A stretch of 64,000 bases of DNA from contig JADBWH010000002.1 in the NCBI GenBank assembly GCA_020404105.1, forward strand, positions 1 to 64,000, written 5' to 3'. This DNA is from Pseudanabaena sp. M53BS1SP1A06MG. Its GTDB lineage: Bacteria; Cyanobacteriota; Cyanobacteriia; Pseudanabaenales; Pseudanabaenaceae. A program made the position numbers and the translations under genes. The notes under the pieces are model-generated. The model did no database searches, had not been told where the DNA came from, and saw only the letters and a program-made list of their open reading frames with translations. Positions 8,728-17,099 of this stretch are shown here, piece after piece; position 1 is the first letter of the stretch, and each line of letters starts with the position of its first letter.

Positions 8728-9381
8728 TCATTGATTTTTTGGCAACAAGAATTTAACGTTAATTTGATCCCCTTCTTGTAAACCCATTTCTGTGGTGAGT
8801 CCAGCCCTAACTTCGATGACATTATCTGCCACAACCCCATTTTCTGGATAGATCGGGCAAGGGTTAGCGTTGCAAGTAGTAGCATTACGAGCGATCGCTA
8901 CGACCTTGCCATCAAGCAAAAAGATCATGTCGAGGGGGGAAGGCGTATTTTTCATCCAAAAGGCAACAGGACGCGCAGGATTGAAAGGAAACAACATCCC
9001 ACGATCATCGGCTAGGGGTGGACGAAACATTAATCCTTTTTCTTGTTCTTGAGGTGTATTAGCTACCTCTAGCTGAATCTCTCGTCCTGCGATCTTAGCA
9101 ATAGCAGTAATTGGCAAATATTGTCCTAGTTCAGAGACTGGTTTCGGTTTAGTTTGGGGAGTGAACTGAGGTGAGGCAGTTTGTGGTGAAGTTGTTACGG
9201 GAATTGATGGGTTTATTGATGGCTTAGTACTGTCTGACACCGCAGGGGAGCTACAAGCAATCATCGACAAACTCAGGCTAATCGTACATAGCTTTATACA
9301 AACTCTTTGGAGGATTTGGATCGAACTATGAACAGGTGTGTCACAATTTCTAGAAGTATCGCCAGTCATATTGCCAGTCAT
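8728..9381 (-). CDS. DUF192 lipoprotein
   Basis: This 217-aa protein has an N-terminal hydrophobic segment ending in a lipobox (LSLSMIAC, Cys at about residue 43), so it should be a lipoprotein. A Pro/Thr/Ser-rich linker of about 50 residues leads to a DUF192 domain (about 95-215) with GLMFRPPLADDRGMLF, PVAFWMKNTPSPLDMIF and VIEV. DUF192 function is not established. The predicted start is only 3 bp from the divergent GH57 start, so the real start could be the ATG at 9369. Promoters for both genes must then overlap coding sequence, which is unusual. Confidence 0.85.
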   Translation of the reverse strand: MTGNMTGDTSRNCDTPVHSSIQILQRVCIKLCTISLSLSMIACSSPAVSDSTKPSINPSIPVTTSPQTASPQFTPQTKPKPVSELGQYLPITAIAKIAGREIQLEVANTPQEQEKGLMFRPPLADDRGMLFPFNPARPVAFWMKNTPSPLDMIFLLDGKVVAIARNATTCNANPCPIYPENGVVADNVIEVRAGLTTEMGLQEGDQINVKFLLPKNQ

Positions 9382-9384
9382 CTT

Positions 9385-11604
9385 ATGTCTTTTCCTCTAC
9401 ATGTCGTATTTATCTGGCACCAACATCAACCTCTCTATAAAAGCGCGATCTCTGGCAAGTATCTCTTGCCTTGGGTGAGGCTGCATGGCGTAAAAGATTA
9501 TTTGGATCTCGTATTGATGTTGTCAAGATACCCAAAGCTACATCAAACGATCAATCTTGTACCATCTCTCATTTTACAACTGCAAGACTATGTAGAGGGG
9601 AAGGCGTTTGATCCCTACTTGTCATTGACCTTAACGCCTGTTGATAATCTCACGCGATCGCAAAAGTATTTTATTGTCGAACATTTCTTTGATGCCAATC
9701 ACCAGACAATGATCGAGCCATATCATCGCTATGCCGATCTCTTGGCGCAACGGCAAGCCTACGGTATTGAGTGGTGCGTGAATCATTGGCAAGCGCCTGA
9801 TTTTAGCGATTTACTAGCATGGCATAACCTGACATGGATTGACCCCCTCTTTCGTGAAGCCGATCTCGAAATTGCGGAGTGGTATGAGCGTGGTAGAGAT
9901 TTCACCCTCGCTGATCGTCAAAGAATCTACAGCAAACAACGCGAAATTATTAGTCGCATTTTGCCTCAACATCGGCAAATGCAAAAACAGGGACAGTTAG
10001 AGATTACGACTACGCCCTATACGCATCCGATCATGCCCCTCCTTGCTGATACGCAGGCAGGACGTATTGCCGTGCCGCAAATGTATTTGCCAAATACCCG
10101 CTTTCGATGGGAGTCAGACATTAATCTGCATTTAGAAAAAGCTAAAGAACTTTATCGTCAAAATTTCGGTTACGACCCTAAAGGTTTATGGCCATCAGAG
10201 CAATCAGTTAGTCCCGCCATCTTGCCCCATATCTCCAAGCAAGGTTTCTCGTGGTTATGCTCAGATGAGGGGGTATTGGGCTGGAGTCTTGGGCATTATT
10301 TCCGCCGTGATGAGCGTGGGGTGATCGATGCTCCTCATTTGCTCTACCAGCCCTATCGCCTTGAAACTGTATATGGAGACTTAGCAATTATTTTCCGCGA
10401 TCGCCTGCTTTCGGATCTTATTGGCTTTAGCTATGGGGCACTTTTACCTCAAGCGGCTAGTGACGATTTATGCGATCGTTTGATGACAATCCAAAAACAG
10501 CAAAATGAATATTTAGCTGAGCATCCCGATGGTCAACCTTGGCTAGTGACAATTGCCCTCGATGGTGAAAACTGCTGGGAATTTTATCCCCAAGATGGCA
10601 ACCCATTTTTACAGACTCTGTATGAAACCCTTTCTAATAATCACAACCTAAAGCTAGTCACTCCCTCGGAGTATTTAGCTAAATATCCACCCATTGAAAA
10701 AATTCCGCCTCATCAGTTACATGGTGGCTCATGGATTGACTCCAGTTTTACGACATGGATTGGTGATCCAGTCAAAAATCGGGCATGGGAATTACTTGCC
10801 GAGGCTCGCCAAGTTTTAGCGCAACACCCTGAAGCCACTTGTGAGAATAATCCTGAAGCTTGGGAAAGTCTAATGGCAGCCGAAGGCTCTGACTGGTTTT
10901 GGTGGTTTGGGGAAGGACATAGCTCTAATGACGATGCCATGTTCGATCGCTTATTTCGTGAACATTTACAAGTAATTTATCGTGCCCTAAATGAACCAGT
11001 TCCCCATGCTTTGCTCTATCCCCTCGAACCCAATGATATCTCTACTAATGATCGCCCCACAAGACCAATTCACCCTCTAATTAATGGCAGGTTTGAAAAT
11101 GACGATTGGCAAGGTGCAGGTAAAATTGAAATTAGCGGAGCGCGAGGGGCAATGCACCAAAATGCACCCGTCAAACGCCTATGGTATGGATACGATCATT
11201 TTTATTGCTACTTGCGCCTAGAATTTAGTAATCTAGAGAGCATTGCTCAATGTAAGTTACATCTGTTGTGGTTTTATCCAAGTCGCATTCACCCTAATAG
11301 TCCAGTAAGGCTTATTAATATGCCTGATGTATCACCACTAAATTATTTATTTCGCCATCACCTAGTGATTGATTTTGCCAATAAATCAGTTCTGCTTCAA
11401 GAATCTTTAGAAAAGTTTCAGTGGGAAACCATAGCAACTCATACGAAAATAGGTTTAGAACAATGTTTAGAAATAGCCATACCTTGGAGTGATTTGGCAG
11501 TCAAGCCTCAATCCGTTGCAAGATTAGTGATTATGCTCAGCCAAAAAGAGCATTTTCAGATATCCTTACCTGAGTATACGATAATTCCCATTGAAGTACC
11601 TTAG
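9385..11604 (+). CDS. Glycoside hydrolase family 57 (alpha-glucan acting)
   Basis: This 739-aa GH57 enzyme of the amylopullulanase/4-alpha-glucanotransferase clan probably acts on glycogen-type alpha-glucans. The start at 9385 gives MSFPLHVVFIWHQHQPLYK, where HQHQP is the first conserved GH57 region; an upstream in-frame ATG at 9307 overlaps the divergent gene and is disfavoured. The nucleophile is Glu272 in GLWPSEQS, followed by the WLCSDEG block, and the acid/base candidate is Asp393 in ALDGEN. A C-terminal region (about 555-739) resembles the beta-rich domain seen in cyanobacterial GH57 proteins. No signal peptide is seen, so it is presumably cytoplasmic. It is followed 24 bp later by the comFB-type gene. 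Confidence 0.9.
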   Translation: MSFPLHVVFIWHQHQPLYKSAISGKYLLPWVRLHGVKDYLDLVLMLSRYPKLHQTINLVPSLILQLQDYVEGKAFDPYLSLTLTPVDNLTRSQKYFIVEHFFDANHQTMIEPYHRYADLLAQRQAYGIEWCVNHWQAPDFSDLLAWHNLTWIDPLFREADLEIAEWYERGRDFTLADRQRIYSKQREIISRILPQHRQMQKQGQLEITTTPYTHPIMPLLADTQAGRIAVPQMYLPNTRFRWESDINLHLEKAKELYRQNFGYDPKGLWPSEQSVSPAILPHISKQGFSWLCSDEGVLGWSLGHYFRRDERGVIDAPHLLYQPYRLETVYGDLAIIFRDRLLSDLIGFSYGALLPQAASDDLCDRLMTIQKQQNEYLAEHPDGQPWLVTIALDGENCWEFYPQDGNPFLQTLYETLSNNHNLKLVTPSEYLAKYPPIEKIPPHQLHGGSWIDSSFTTWIGDPVKNRAWELLAEARQVLAQHPEATCENNPEAWESLMAAEGSDWFWWFGEGHSSNDDAMFDRLFREHLQVIYRALNEPVPHALLYPLEPNDISTNDRPTRPIHPLINGRFENDDWQGAGKIEISGARGAMHQNAPVKRLWYGYDHFYCYLRLEFSNLESIAQCKLHLLWFYPSRIHPNSPVRLINMPDVSPLNYLFRHHLVIDFANKSVLLQESLEKFQWETIATHTKIGLEQCLEIAIPWSDLAVKPQSVARLVIMLSQKEHFQISLPEYTIIPIEVP

Positions 11605-11628
11605 AGTTACGTTATTAAAGAGATAACA

Positions 11629-12186
11629 GTGGAAAACCCAGAAAAGACCAGTATTGAGTCAATTGTCGAACAAGCATTGCAAGATCGTTACTTCACTCCC
11701 GCAATGGAAGCAGAGGTTGGACGGATTTGTGATAGCGCGTTTGAACTGTCGGTAGAAGAATACATGGCACTCGATCGACTGATGGGTGCTTTGCTAACAG
11801 GGGAAGTAGTTGCTGTCCCACGTAAGCAATTTATCAACGTGATGGAAGATTTAGTGCTCAGTGAAGCAATAGCAAGGGTTGCCGAGATTGAGACAAATAG
11901 TAATAAAGTTTTGGACTTGGGTGATATTGCCGCCTATGCACTCAACCGTCTACCTCCCTTATATGCCACCACTGAGCAGGGCGCAAATTACCAAAGAGAA
12001 AGGGCTATGGCAGATTTAAAACATTTAATTGCTCAGCAGGTTAAAGAAGCACTCGAACACAATCTTGATCTTCCTGAATTCTTCCCCGATCGGTCTACCT
12101 TTGGTTCCGTAAATAAAGACTCTTTACTTTCTCAACTGAGCAATTTACTTCAAGCTTACGCACCTAATTTTGAAGAGAAGTCTTAA
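11629..12186 (+). CDS. ComFB-domain protein, probable c-di-GMP receptor
   Basis: This 185-aa protein has a C-terminal ComFB domain (about residues 75-175) with LDLGDIAAYALNRLPPLYAT followed by a Tyr-Gln-Arg-rich helix, the family signature. ComFB/CdgR proteins of cyanobacteria bind cyclic dinucleotides and link them to cell size or motility; this is established for the family, not shown here. The N-terminal 70 residues are an acidic helical extension. The start codon is GTG, with AAAGAG upstream. It lies 24 bp after the GH57 gene, so the two may be cotranscribed. Confidence 0.85.
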   Translation: MENPEKTSIESIVEQALQDRYFTPAMEAEVGRICDSAFELSVEEYMALDRLMGALLTGEVVAVPRKQFINVMEDLVLSEAIARVAEIETNSNKVLDLGDIAAYALNRLPPLYATTEQGANYQRERAMADLKHLIAQQVKEALEHNLDLPEFFPDRSTFGSVNKDSLLSQLSNLLQAYAPNFEEKS

Positions 12187-12224
12187 GCTTAAGGTTTAGT
12201 TGTGGTGCTTGACACTGCAACTTA

Positions 12225-12980
12225 TTAAATTACATGGTTAAGATCATTAGGGGATAAGCGATCATTAATAATTTGACCATCTCGAAACCAGATAATCCGT
12301 TGGGTATTTCTAGCAACATCTGCTTCATGTGTGACCATCACGACAGTAATGCCACTGTCATTTAATTTGCCAAATAGTTCAATAACCTCTGCAGTTGTAT
12401 GTGAGTCAAGTGCCCCAGTTGGTTCATCGGCAAGTAACATTACGGGATTATTGACGAGCGCTCTGGCGATCGCCACCCTTTGCTGTTGACCACCTGACAT
12501 CTGATTGGGACGATTATTGAGGCGATGTCCCATCGCTACCCGTTCCAGCGCTGCCGCTGCCCGTTCTTTTTGTTCCTTAGGACGCACATTGGCATAAGCC
12601 ATAGGCAACATGACATTCTCTAGAGCTGTTAACTGTGGCAAGAGGTGATATTGCTGAAACACAAAGCCAATCTTGAGATTGCGAACCTTAGCCAGATCCT
12701 TCTCTTCCATGTCTGAGACATCTTCTTCGTCGAGAAAGTATTGACCAGAGGTAGTGCTATCGAGACAGCCAATGATATTCATACAAGTGGACTTACCCGA
12801 ACCTGAAACGCCCATGATCGCACAATATTCCCCTTGTTTAATCACAAAGCTGACATTATCTAAGGCTTTGACCAAGGTGTCATCTTGACCATAGTATTTA
12901 CAAACTTCATTCAAGCGGACAATCTCGCGTCTTGAATCAGAGATGCTAGGAATAGGAGTGATGAGTTCGTTGGTTAGCAT
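12225..12980 (-). CDS. ABC transporter ATP-binding protein, MacB/LolD type
   Basis: This 251-aa nucleotide-binding subunit has Walker A GVSGSGKST, the Q-loop in GFVFQQYHLL, signature MSGGQQQRVAIARAL, Walker B LLADEPTGALD and switch His in VTHEADVA. The GALD D-loop and overall pattern place it in the MacB/LolD/FtsE group, which drives periplasmic efflux or lipoprotein release without substrate crossing the membrane. It is encoded downstream of its permease (13093-14319) with a 112-bp gap containing a 7-bp tandem repeat. No HlyD-like adaptor gene is adjacent. Confidence 0.92.
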   Translation of the reverse strand: MLTNELITPIPSISDSRREIVRLNEVCKYYGQDDTLVKALDNVSFVIKQGEYCAIMGVSGSGKSTCMNIIGCLDSTTSGQYFLDEEDVSDMEEKDLAKVRNLKIGFVFQQYHLLPQLTALENVMLPMAYANVRPKEQKERAAAALERVAMGHRLNNRPNQMSGGQQQRVAIARALVNNPVMLLADEPTGALDSHTTAEVIELFGKLNDSGITVVMVTHEADVARNTQRIIWFRDGQIINDRLSPNDLNHVI

Positions 12981-13020
12981 AAAGTTATTTGGTGATTAGG
13001 GCTTAGCTTTTAGCTTTTTG

Positions 13021-13048
13021 GTAATTCGTAATTCGTAATTCGTAATTT
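13021..13048. repeat. Short tandem repeat, 4 x 7 bp
   Basis: GTAATTC occurs three times plus a fourth copy ending in T, between the two ABC transporter genes. It is of the heptanucleotide STRR type common in filamentous cyanobacteria. A similar (A)GCTAAC heptamer array lies at 51586-51606. Confidence 0.9.
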
Positions 13049-13092
13049 GCTTTTGGTGGTTGGTGACTTGAGAATTTTTACTTTTTCCTAAA

Positions 13093-14319
13093 TTAAATGC
13101 TTCTAAGAGCCACAATTGGATCGAGTCTGGCGGCTTGGCGGGCTGGGAAAATACCGAAAAATAGACCAATGCCCCCAGATACTCCAACAGCTAAACAAAT
13201 GGCACTGATGGACACACCTGCTTGGAGTGGCGAAACTGCGGCGATTAAAAGAATGCCACCAATCCCGATCGCCGTGCCGATCACTCCACCTAGTAGTGAC
13301 AAAATTACTGCTTCAATGGTGAATTGCGTGAGGATGTCGCTAGGGGAAGCGCCAATCGCTTTACGCAGTCCAATTTCGCTGGTACGTTCGGTAACGGATA
13401 CGAGCATGATGTTCATAATACCGATGCCACCGACTAGGAGGGAAATCCCTGCGATCGCAGCAAGCATGATCGTTAATGCACTTGTAATGTTACCGACAAT
13501 TTCTAAAGCGTCCTGTTGGGTACGAATCGTAAAGGTATCTTCGGCTTTAGTATCAGAAGTACGATGACGTAATCGCAAGAGGTTAGCAATTTGGAACTGG
13601 GCTGCACTGACATTATCGTTACTGGTTGCGGATACGTTAATCACTGCAATCGCAACGCCATAGGGTGAGGTTTTACCCGTGAGACGACTAGTCATCGTTG
13701 AAATCGGCAGAAAGATGGTGTCATCTTGGTTAGTCCCCAAAAATGCCCCTTTCTCTGACATGATGCCAATTACTTCATAGCTAGTACTGCGTATTCTCAC
13801 TGTCTGTCCAAGAGCGTTACCCTGCGGAAATAAATCTTTGGCGATCGCTGAGCCTAAAGTCACCACCCTTGCATTCCGTTTAATATCTTCTGCATTAAAA
13901 AAGCGTCCTGACCCAACATCCGCAGTTCTTACTTTTACATAGTTATCGGTTGTGCCAATCAACGTGGCGCGTTTGGTGTTGTTACCTGCGATCGCTAGTT
14001 CTGAACCATTGATCTGGGGGGCGACACTGCGGACAGTTGGTACTTGAGCAGCGATCGCTTCGGCATCGGCAAGGACAAGGCGATTGGGCGGCGCGATCAC
14101 ATTACGACGGGCATTGTCAGTTCCTGTAATTACAAAGATTACGTCTGTCCCCAACGCCTGAAACTGTTGTGAGGCATATTTCTGAGCACCTTGACCAACA
14201 CCCACCATTAAAATTACTGAAGCATTACCGATGATAATACCTAGCATTGTTAATGTGCTTCGCAATCGATTAGCCGCAAGAGTTTTCCCTGCCATGCGTA
14301 GGCTTTCCCAAGTATCCAT
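13093..14319 (-). CDS. ABC transporter permease, MacB/FtsX type
   Basis: This 408-aa permease has an N-terminal transmembrane helix (about residues 20-42), a large extracytoplasmic MacB-PCD domain (about 45-270, including QFQALGTDVIFV) and three C-terminal helices typical of FtsX-like permeases (GIGIMNIMLVSVTERTSEIG and the final GIFPARQAARLDPI). I start at the ATG at 14319 (MDTWESLR), with AGGA upstream, rather than the more distal frame start at 14370. It forms a transporter with the following ATPase gene. Substrate is unknown. Confidence 0.9.
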   Translation of the reverse strand: MDTWESLRMAGKTLAANRLRSTLTMLGIIIGNASVILMVGVGQGAQKYASQQFQALGTDVIFVITGTDNARRNVIAPPNRLVLADAEAIAAQVPTVRSVAPQINGSELAIAGNNTKRATLIGTTDNYVKVRTADVGSGRFFNAEDIKRNARVVTLGSAIAKDLFPQGNALGQTVRIRSTSYEVIGIMSEKGAFLGTNQDDTIFLPISTMTSRLTGKTSPYGVAIAVINVSATSNDNVSAAQFQIANLLRLRHRTSDTKAEDTFTIRTQQDALEIVGNITSALTIMLAAIAGISLLVGGIGIMNIMLVSVTERTSEIGLRKAIGASPSDILTQFTIEAVILSLLGGVIGTAIGIGGILLIAAVSPLQAGVSISAICLAVGVSGGIGLFFGIFPARQAARLDPIVALRSI

Positions 14320-14522
14320 CCTGAAATTTCCTGATTTATTTTTATATATTGCCAAGGCGCAAAGCGTCATTTAGATACTTATTGGAAATTACCACTAAAC
14401 TCTGGATTTAACATCGTCTCATAGAGCGAAATTTCTTTAGGTTTCAAGTCAATGCGAAACGCTGTATCAGATTTTGAGTTAGCATAAGTTTTAGTTGAAC
14501 CTGACTCAATTCATAATTTTCT

Positions 14523-14783
14523 ATGCCGAAGCTATCCAAGCCGCCAGATCCTAATGATCCTGAATACCAAAATCTCGAACGTAGAGTTAATTTTTATCTA
14601 CACCTCGCTATCTATTCTGCTTGCAGTACCTGCATGTGGTTTATCCAATCTATCACTGAAAAAGTATGGATCTGGTCTGTATGGGTTGCTGTGATCTGGG
14701 CAATATTAATTCTCGTACATGGAATCTGGGTATTAACTAAAGAAAAGCAAACCCAAAAATCTAGCTTAGAAAAACTAGACTAA
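14523..14783 (+). CDS. Small 2TM-domain membrane protein
   Basis: This 86-aa protein has a Pro/Asp-rich N-terminus (KPPDPNDPEYQNLERRV) then two transmembrane helices (about 26-44 and 50-70) joined by a short turn, with a basic tail. This fits the 2TM domain often found fused to sensor proteins or as a small stand-alone protein. Function unknown. It diverges from the ABC permease gene. Confidence 0.7.
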   Translation: MPKLSKPPDPNDPEYQNLERRVNFYLHLAIYSACSTCMWFIQSITEKVWIWSVWVAVIWAILILVHGIWVLTKEKQTQKSSLEKLD

Positions 14784-15303
14784 GAGCAATGGACACTTAA
14801 AAAGTGATCGAATGTTTGTGTCTTTCTTGCCAGTGTGAAATGGACGATTCAGGACTTCATCACCTGTTATCTGCTCAGTACGGTATGTCTACTTAAACTA
14901 TTCTCTTCAGACTATTACTGATAACTAATCGCTCTAATGTATAGCGGTTTTCATTTTGCCTACGGCAAAATGAAAACTCAAAACTCTTACTGGGACTAAT
15001 TTTTTGTTTTCAAATGAGTGAGTACTCATTTGAAAACCGCTATATTATCCATAGAAAGCAGCAAAAGTGATCGCCAGACTAATCCTAATAACCTAGGTCA
15101 GATATTTTTTGTGCTTTACCCAAAATTTGCTCGCCCATTCATCATCCCTAATATCCACCCAATAAAGCTCCGCAAAGTGGCATGTGGATACAATGATCGT
15201 ACCAACCATATTTGGCATCTGTACCTTGGCTTAAGTTCCACAAATTTTCTAATAGGCTTGTAGCAAAAGGCGCAGTTTCGCCGCACCAATTAATGAGCAA
15301 GTT
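14784..15303. other. Intergenic region, 520 bp
   Basis: It contains the family B element (14940-15044). An 81-codon frame (15018-15263) starts inside that element and has no recognisable protein features. Nothing else was identified. Confidence 0.6.
14940..15044. repeat. Family B MITE-like element, copy 1
   Basis: Terminal inverted repeats TATAGCGGTTTTCA (14940-14953) and TGAAAACCGCTATA (15031-15044) enclose inner palindromes (CATTTTGCC/GGCAAAATG and CAAATGAG/CTCATTTG). It is 105 bp, with a related copy at 61601-61702 and a half copy from 61930. The TATA at the tips suggests insertion at TA. Confidence 0.85.
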
Positions 15304-16692
15304 TTACTTACCAATACAGAAGCGACTAAAGATTTGATCGAGCACTGATTCTGTTACCTCTTCACCTGTAATTTCACCGATCGCACTAATGGCAGATCGT
15401 AAATCAATAGTCCAAAAATCAAGGGGTAACTGATCCGTAATTGCCATTTTGACATTATCTAAAGATTGCACAACCCTGAGTAAACAAGCTTTTTGGCGTT
15501 GATTAATTGCAACATCAAGGTTCGCTGCCATGATCGCATCTTGCTGAATACATTTAAGAATAGTTGCTTCCAAGTCTTCAATACCTATATTTTGAGAAGC
15601 TGTAGTTTTGACAATGGGAAAGCTTTTACATCTCCGCCCATTCTCTTGTGGAAGATGGATCTTAGATGCGAGTGCGACATCTATTTTATTTATTACTAAA
15701 ATCAAGGGACGATCGCTAACGATATTATAAATTTCTGTATCCTTCTCAATCCAGCCAACACTCGCATCAATCACCATTAAGACCAAATCCGCCGACTGGG
15801 CTGCTTGTCGAGATCGCTCTACCCCAATTTTCTCGACGACATCCTCTGTTTCCCTAATTCCTGCTGTATCAAGGACTTGAATAGGAATACCCCCAACTAC
15901 TAATTGCGAATCCACCACATCACGAGTTGTTCCAGGTAAATCTGTCACAATTGCGCGATCGCTGCGGCTCCATGCATTCAGCAAACTTGATTTACCTACA
16001 TTGGGACGACCAACAATGGCAACCTTTAAACCCGTGCGTAATAGCTCACCTCGATCCGCAGTTGCTAAAATTTGTTGTGACTCTTGTACAACTATCCCAA
16101 TTTCTGTCATTATCCATTCCACGTCAAGCGGTGGTAAATCATCTTCAAAATCAATCCTTGCTTCAATTTCAGTTAAGACATTCAAACATTTATTTCGCAA
16201 ATATTTAAGAGCATGTGCGAGTTTACCTCGTAGAGAGGCGATCGCTGATTGGGCTGCTTGTGCAGATTTCGCGCCTACTAGATCATTAATACTTTCAGCC
16301 TGCGTAAGATCGATTCTGCCATTAAGAAAGGCACGTAAACTAAACTCTCCTGTTTCCGCTAGTCTTGCACCTTGCTCTAAACACAGATTCAGTACCTGTT
16401 GCACTGCTATAATGCCTCCATGACAGTGAAATTCCACCACATCCTCACGGGTAAAGGAACGAGGAGCCTTCATCAATAACAATAGGCTTTCATCAATTGT
16501 GGCTTTGGTTAAGGGATTTTTGATATAGCCATAGAGAATACGGTGGCTTTCCCATACCTGTTTGCCGCCTGCGTAAAAGATTTGCCTAGCGATCGCCTCA
16601 GCGCGATCACCCGATAATCTCACAATGCCCACACTACCTTGTTGTGGGGAAATCGCCGTAGCGATCGCCGCGATCGTATCAGATAGACTCAT
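15304..16692 (-). CDS. mnmE: tRNA modification GTPase MnmE
   Basis: This 462-aa GTPase works with MnmG (GidA) to install the carboxymethylaminomethyl or related group on wobble U34 of tRNAs. The N-terminal folate-binding domain carries [13 protein letters not shown], a helical domain follows, and the inserted G domain has G1 [11 protein letters not shown]3 DTAGIRET and G4 NKID. The C-terminal CIGK supplies the conserved Cys. Length is normal. It is transcribed alone; mnmG is not in this window. Confidence 0.96.
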   Translation of the reverse strand: MSLSDTIAAIATAISPQQGSVGIVRLSGDRAEAIARQIFYAGGKQVWESHRILYGYIKNPLTKATIDESLLLLMKAPRSFTREDVVEFHCHGGIIAVQQVLNLCLEQGARLAETGEFSLRAFLNGRIDLTQAESINDLVGAKSAQAAQSAIASLRGKLAHALKYLRNKCLNVLTEIEARIDFEDDLPPLDVEWIMTEIGIVVQESQQILATADRGELLRTGLKVAIVGRPNVGKSSLLNAWSRSDRAIVTDLPGTTRDVVDSQLVVGGIPIQVLDTAGIRETEDVVEKIGVERSRQAAQSADLVLMVIDASVGWIEKDTEIYNIVSDRPLILVINKIDVALASKIHLPQENGRRCKSFPIVKTTASQNIGIEDLEATILKCIQQDAIMAANLDVAINQRQKACLLRVVQSLDNVKMAITDQLPLDFWTIDLRSAISAIGEITGEEVTESVLDQIFSRFCIGK

Positions 16693-17099
16693 TTAAACTC
16701 ATATATAAATAGAACTTACGCAAGTCTAACGAATTTAAGGTTCTGCGATTTAATCAAGACTCAAAATTTTTTGGTGTGGTCAAGATCACACCAAAAAATT
16801 TTGAGTCTTGATCTGTGGCGCACACGCTGCGCGCACCACAGATTTTTGGGTTTTATATGTAATTTTACTCAGCTATTTAAACCTGATTAAAGCAAACTTT
16901 CATTGATTTTTTGGATAATTATTGATTCATAAGAATTAAAATAGAATTAGAATAATTGCAAGACTAAATAGCTGTAGATTGGGGATAAAAAGCATATTTG
17001 ATACTAATAGGGATAGCTTTTCAAGGCTTCATGCTCATTACCTATAGCTAATGTCTCATAAATGTTCTGAGCAATTTTGCATCTGGGTTTTATTGAATT
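16693..17099. other. Intergenic region with inverted repeats
   Basis: It holds one family C terminus (AGAACTTACGCA, 16711-16722), then a hairpin with perfect 24-bp arms at 16755-16778/16787-16810, then a second stem at 16811-16843 (ATCTGTGG...CCACAGAT). The remaining 250 bp before the kinase gene is AT-rich and should contain its promoter. Confidence 0.7.
16755..16810. repeat. Perfect inverted repeat, 24-bp arms
   Basis: CAAGACTCAAAATTTTTTGG plus TGTG is exactly complementary to the sequence at 16787-16810, with an 8-nt loop. It lies upstream of both divergent genes, so it is not a simple terminator. It is probably the core of a family C type element. Confidence 0.9.

Noticed and set aside
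15018..15263. 81-codon frame
   Set aside because: It begins inside the family B element and shows no protein-like features.
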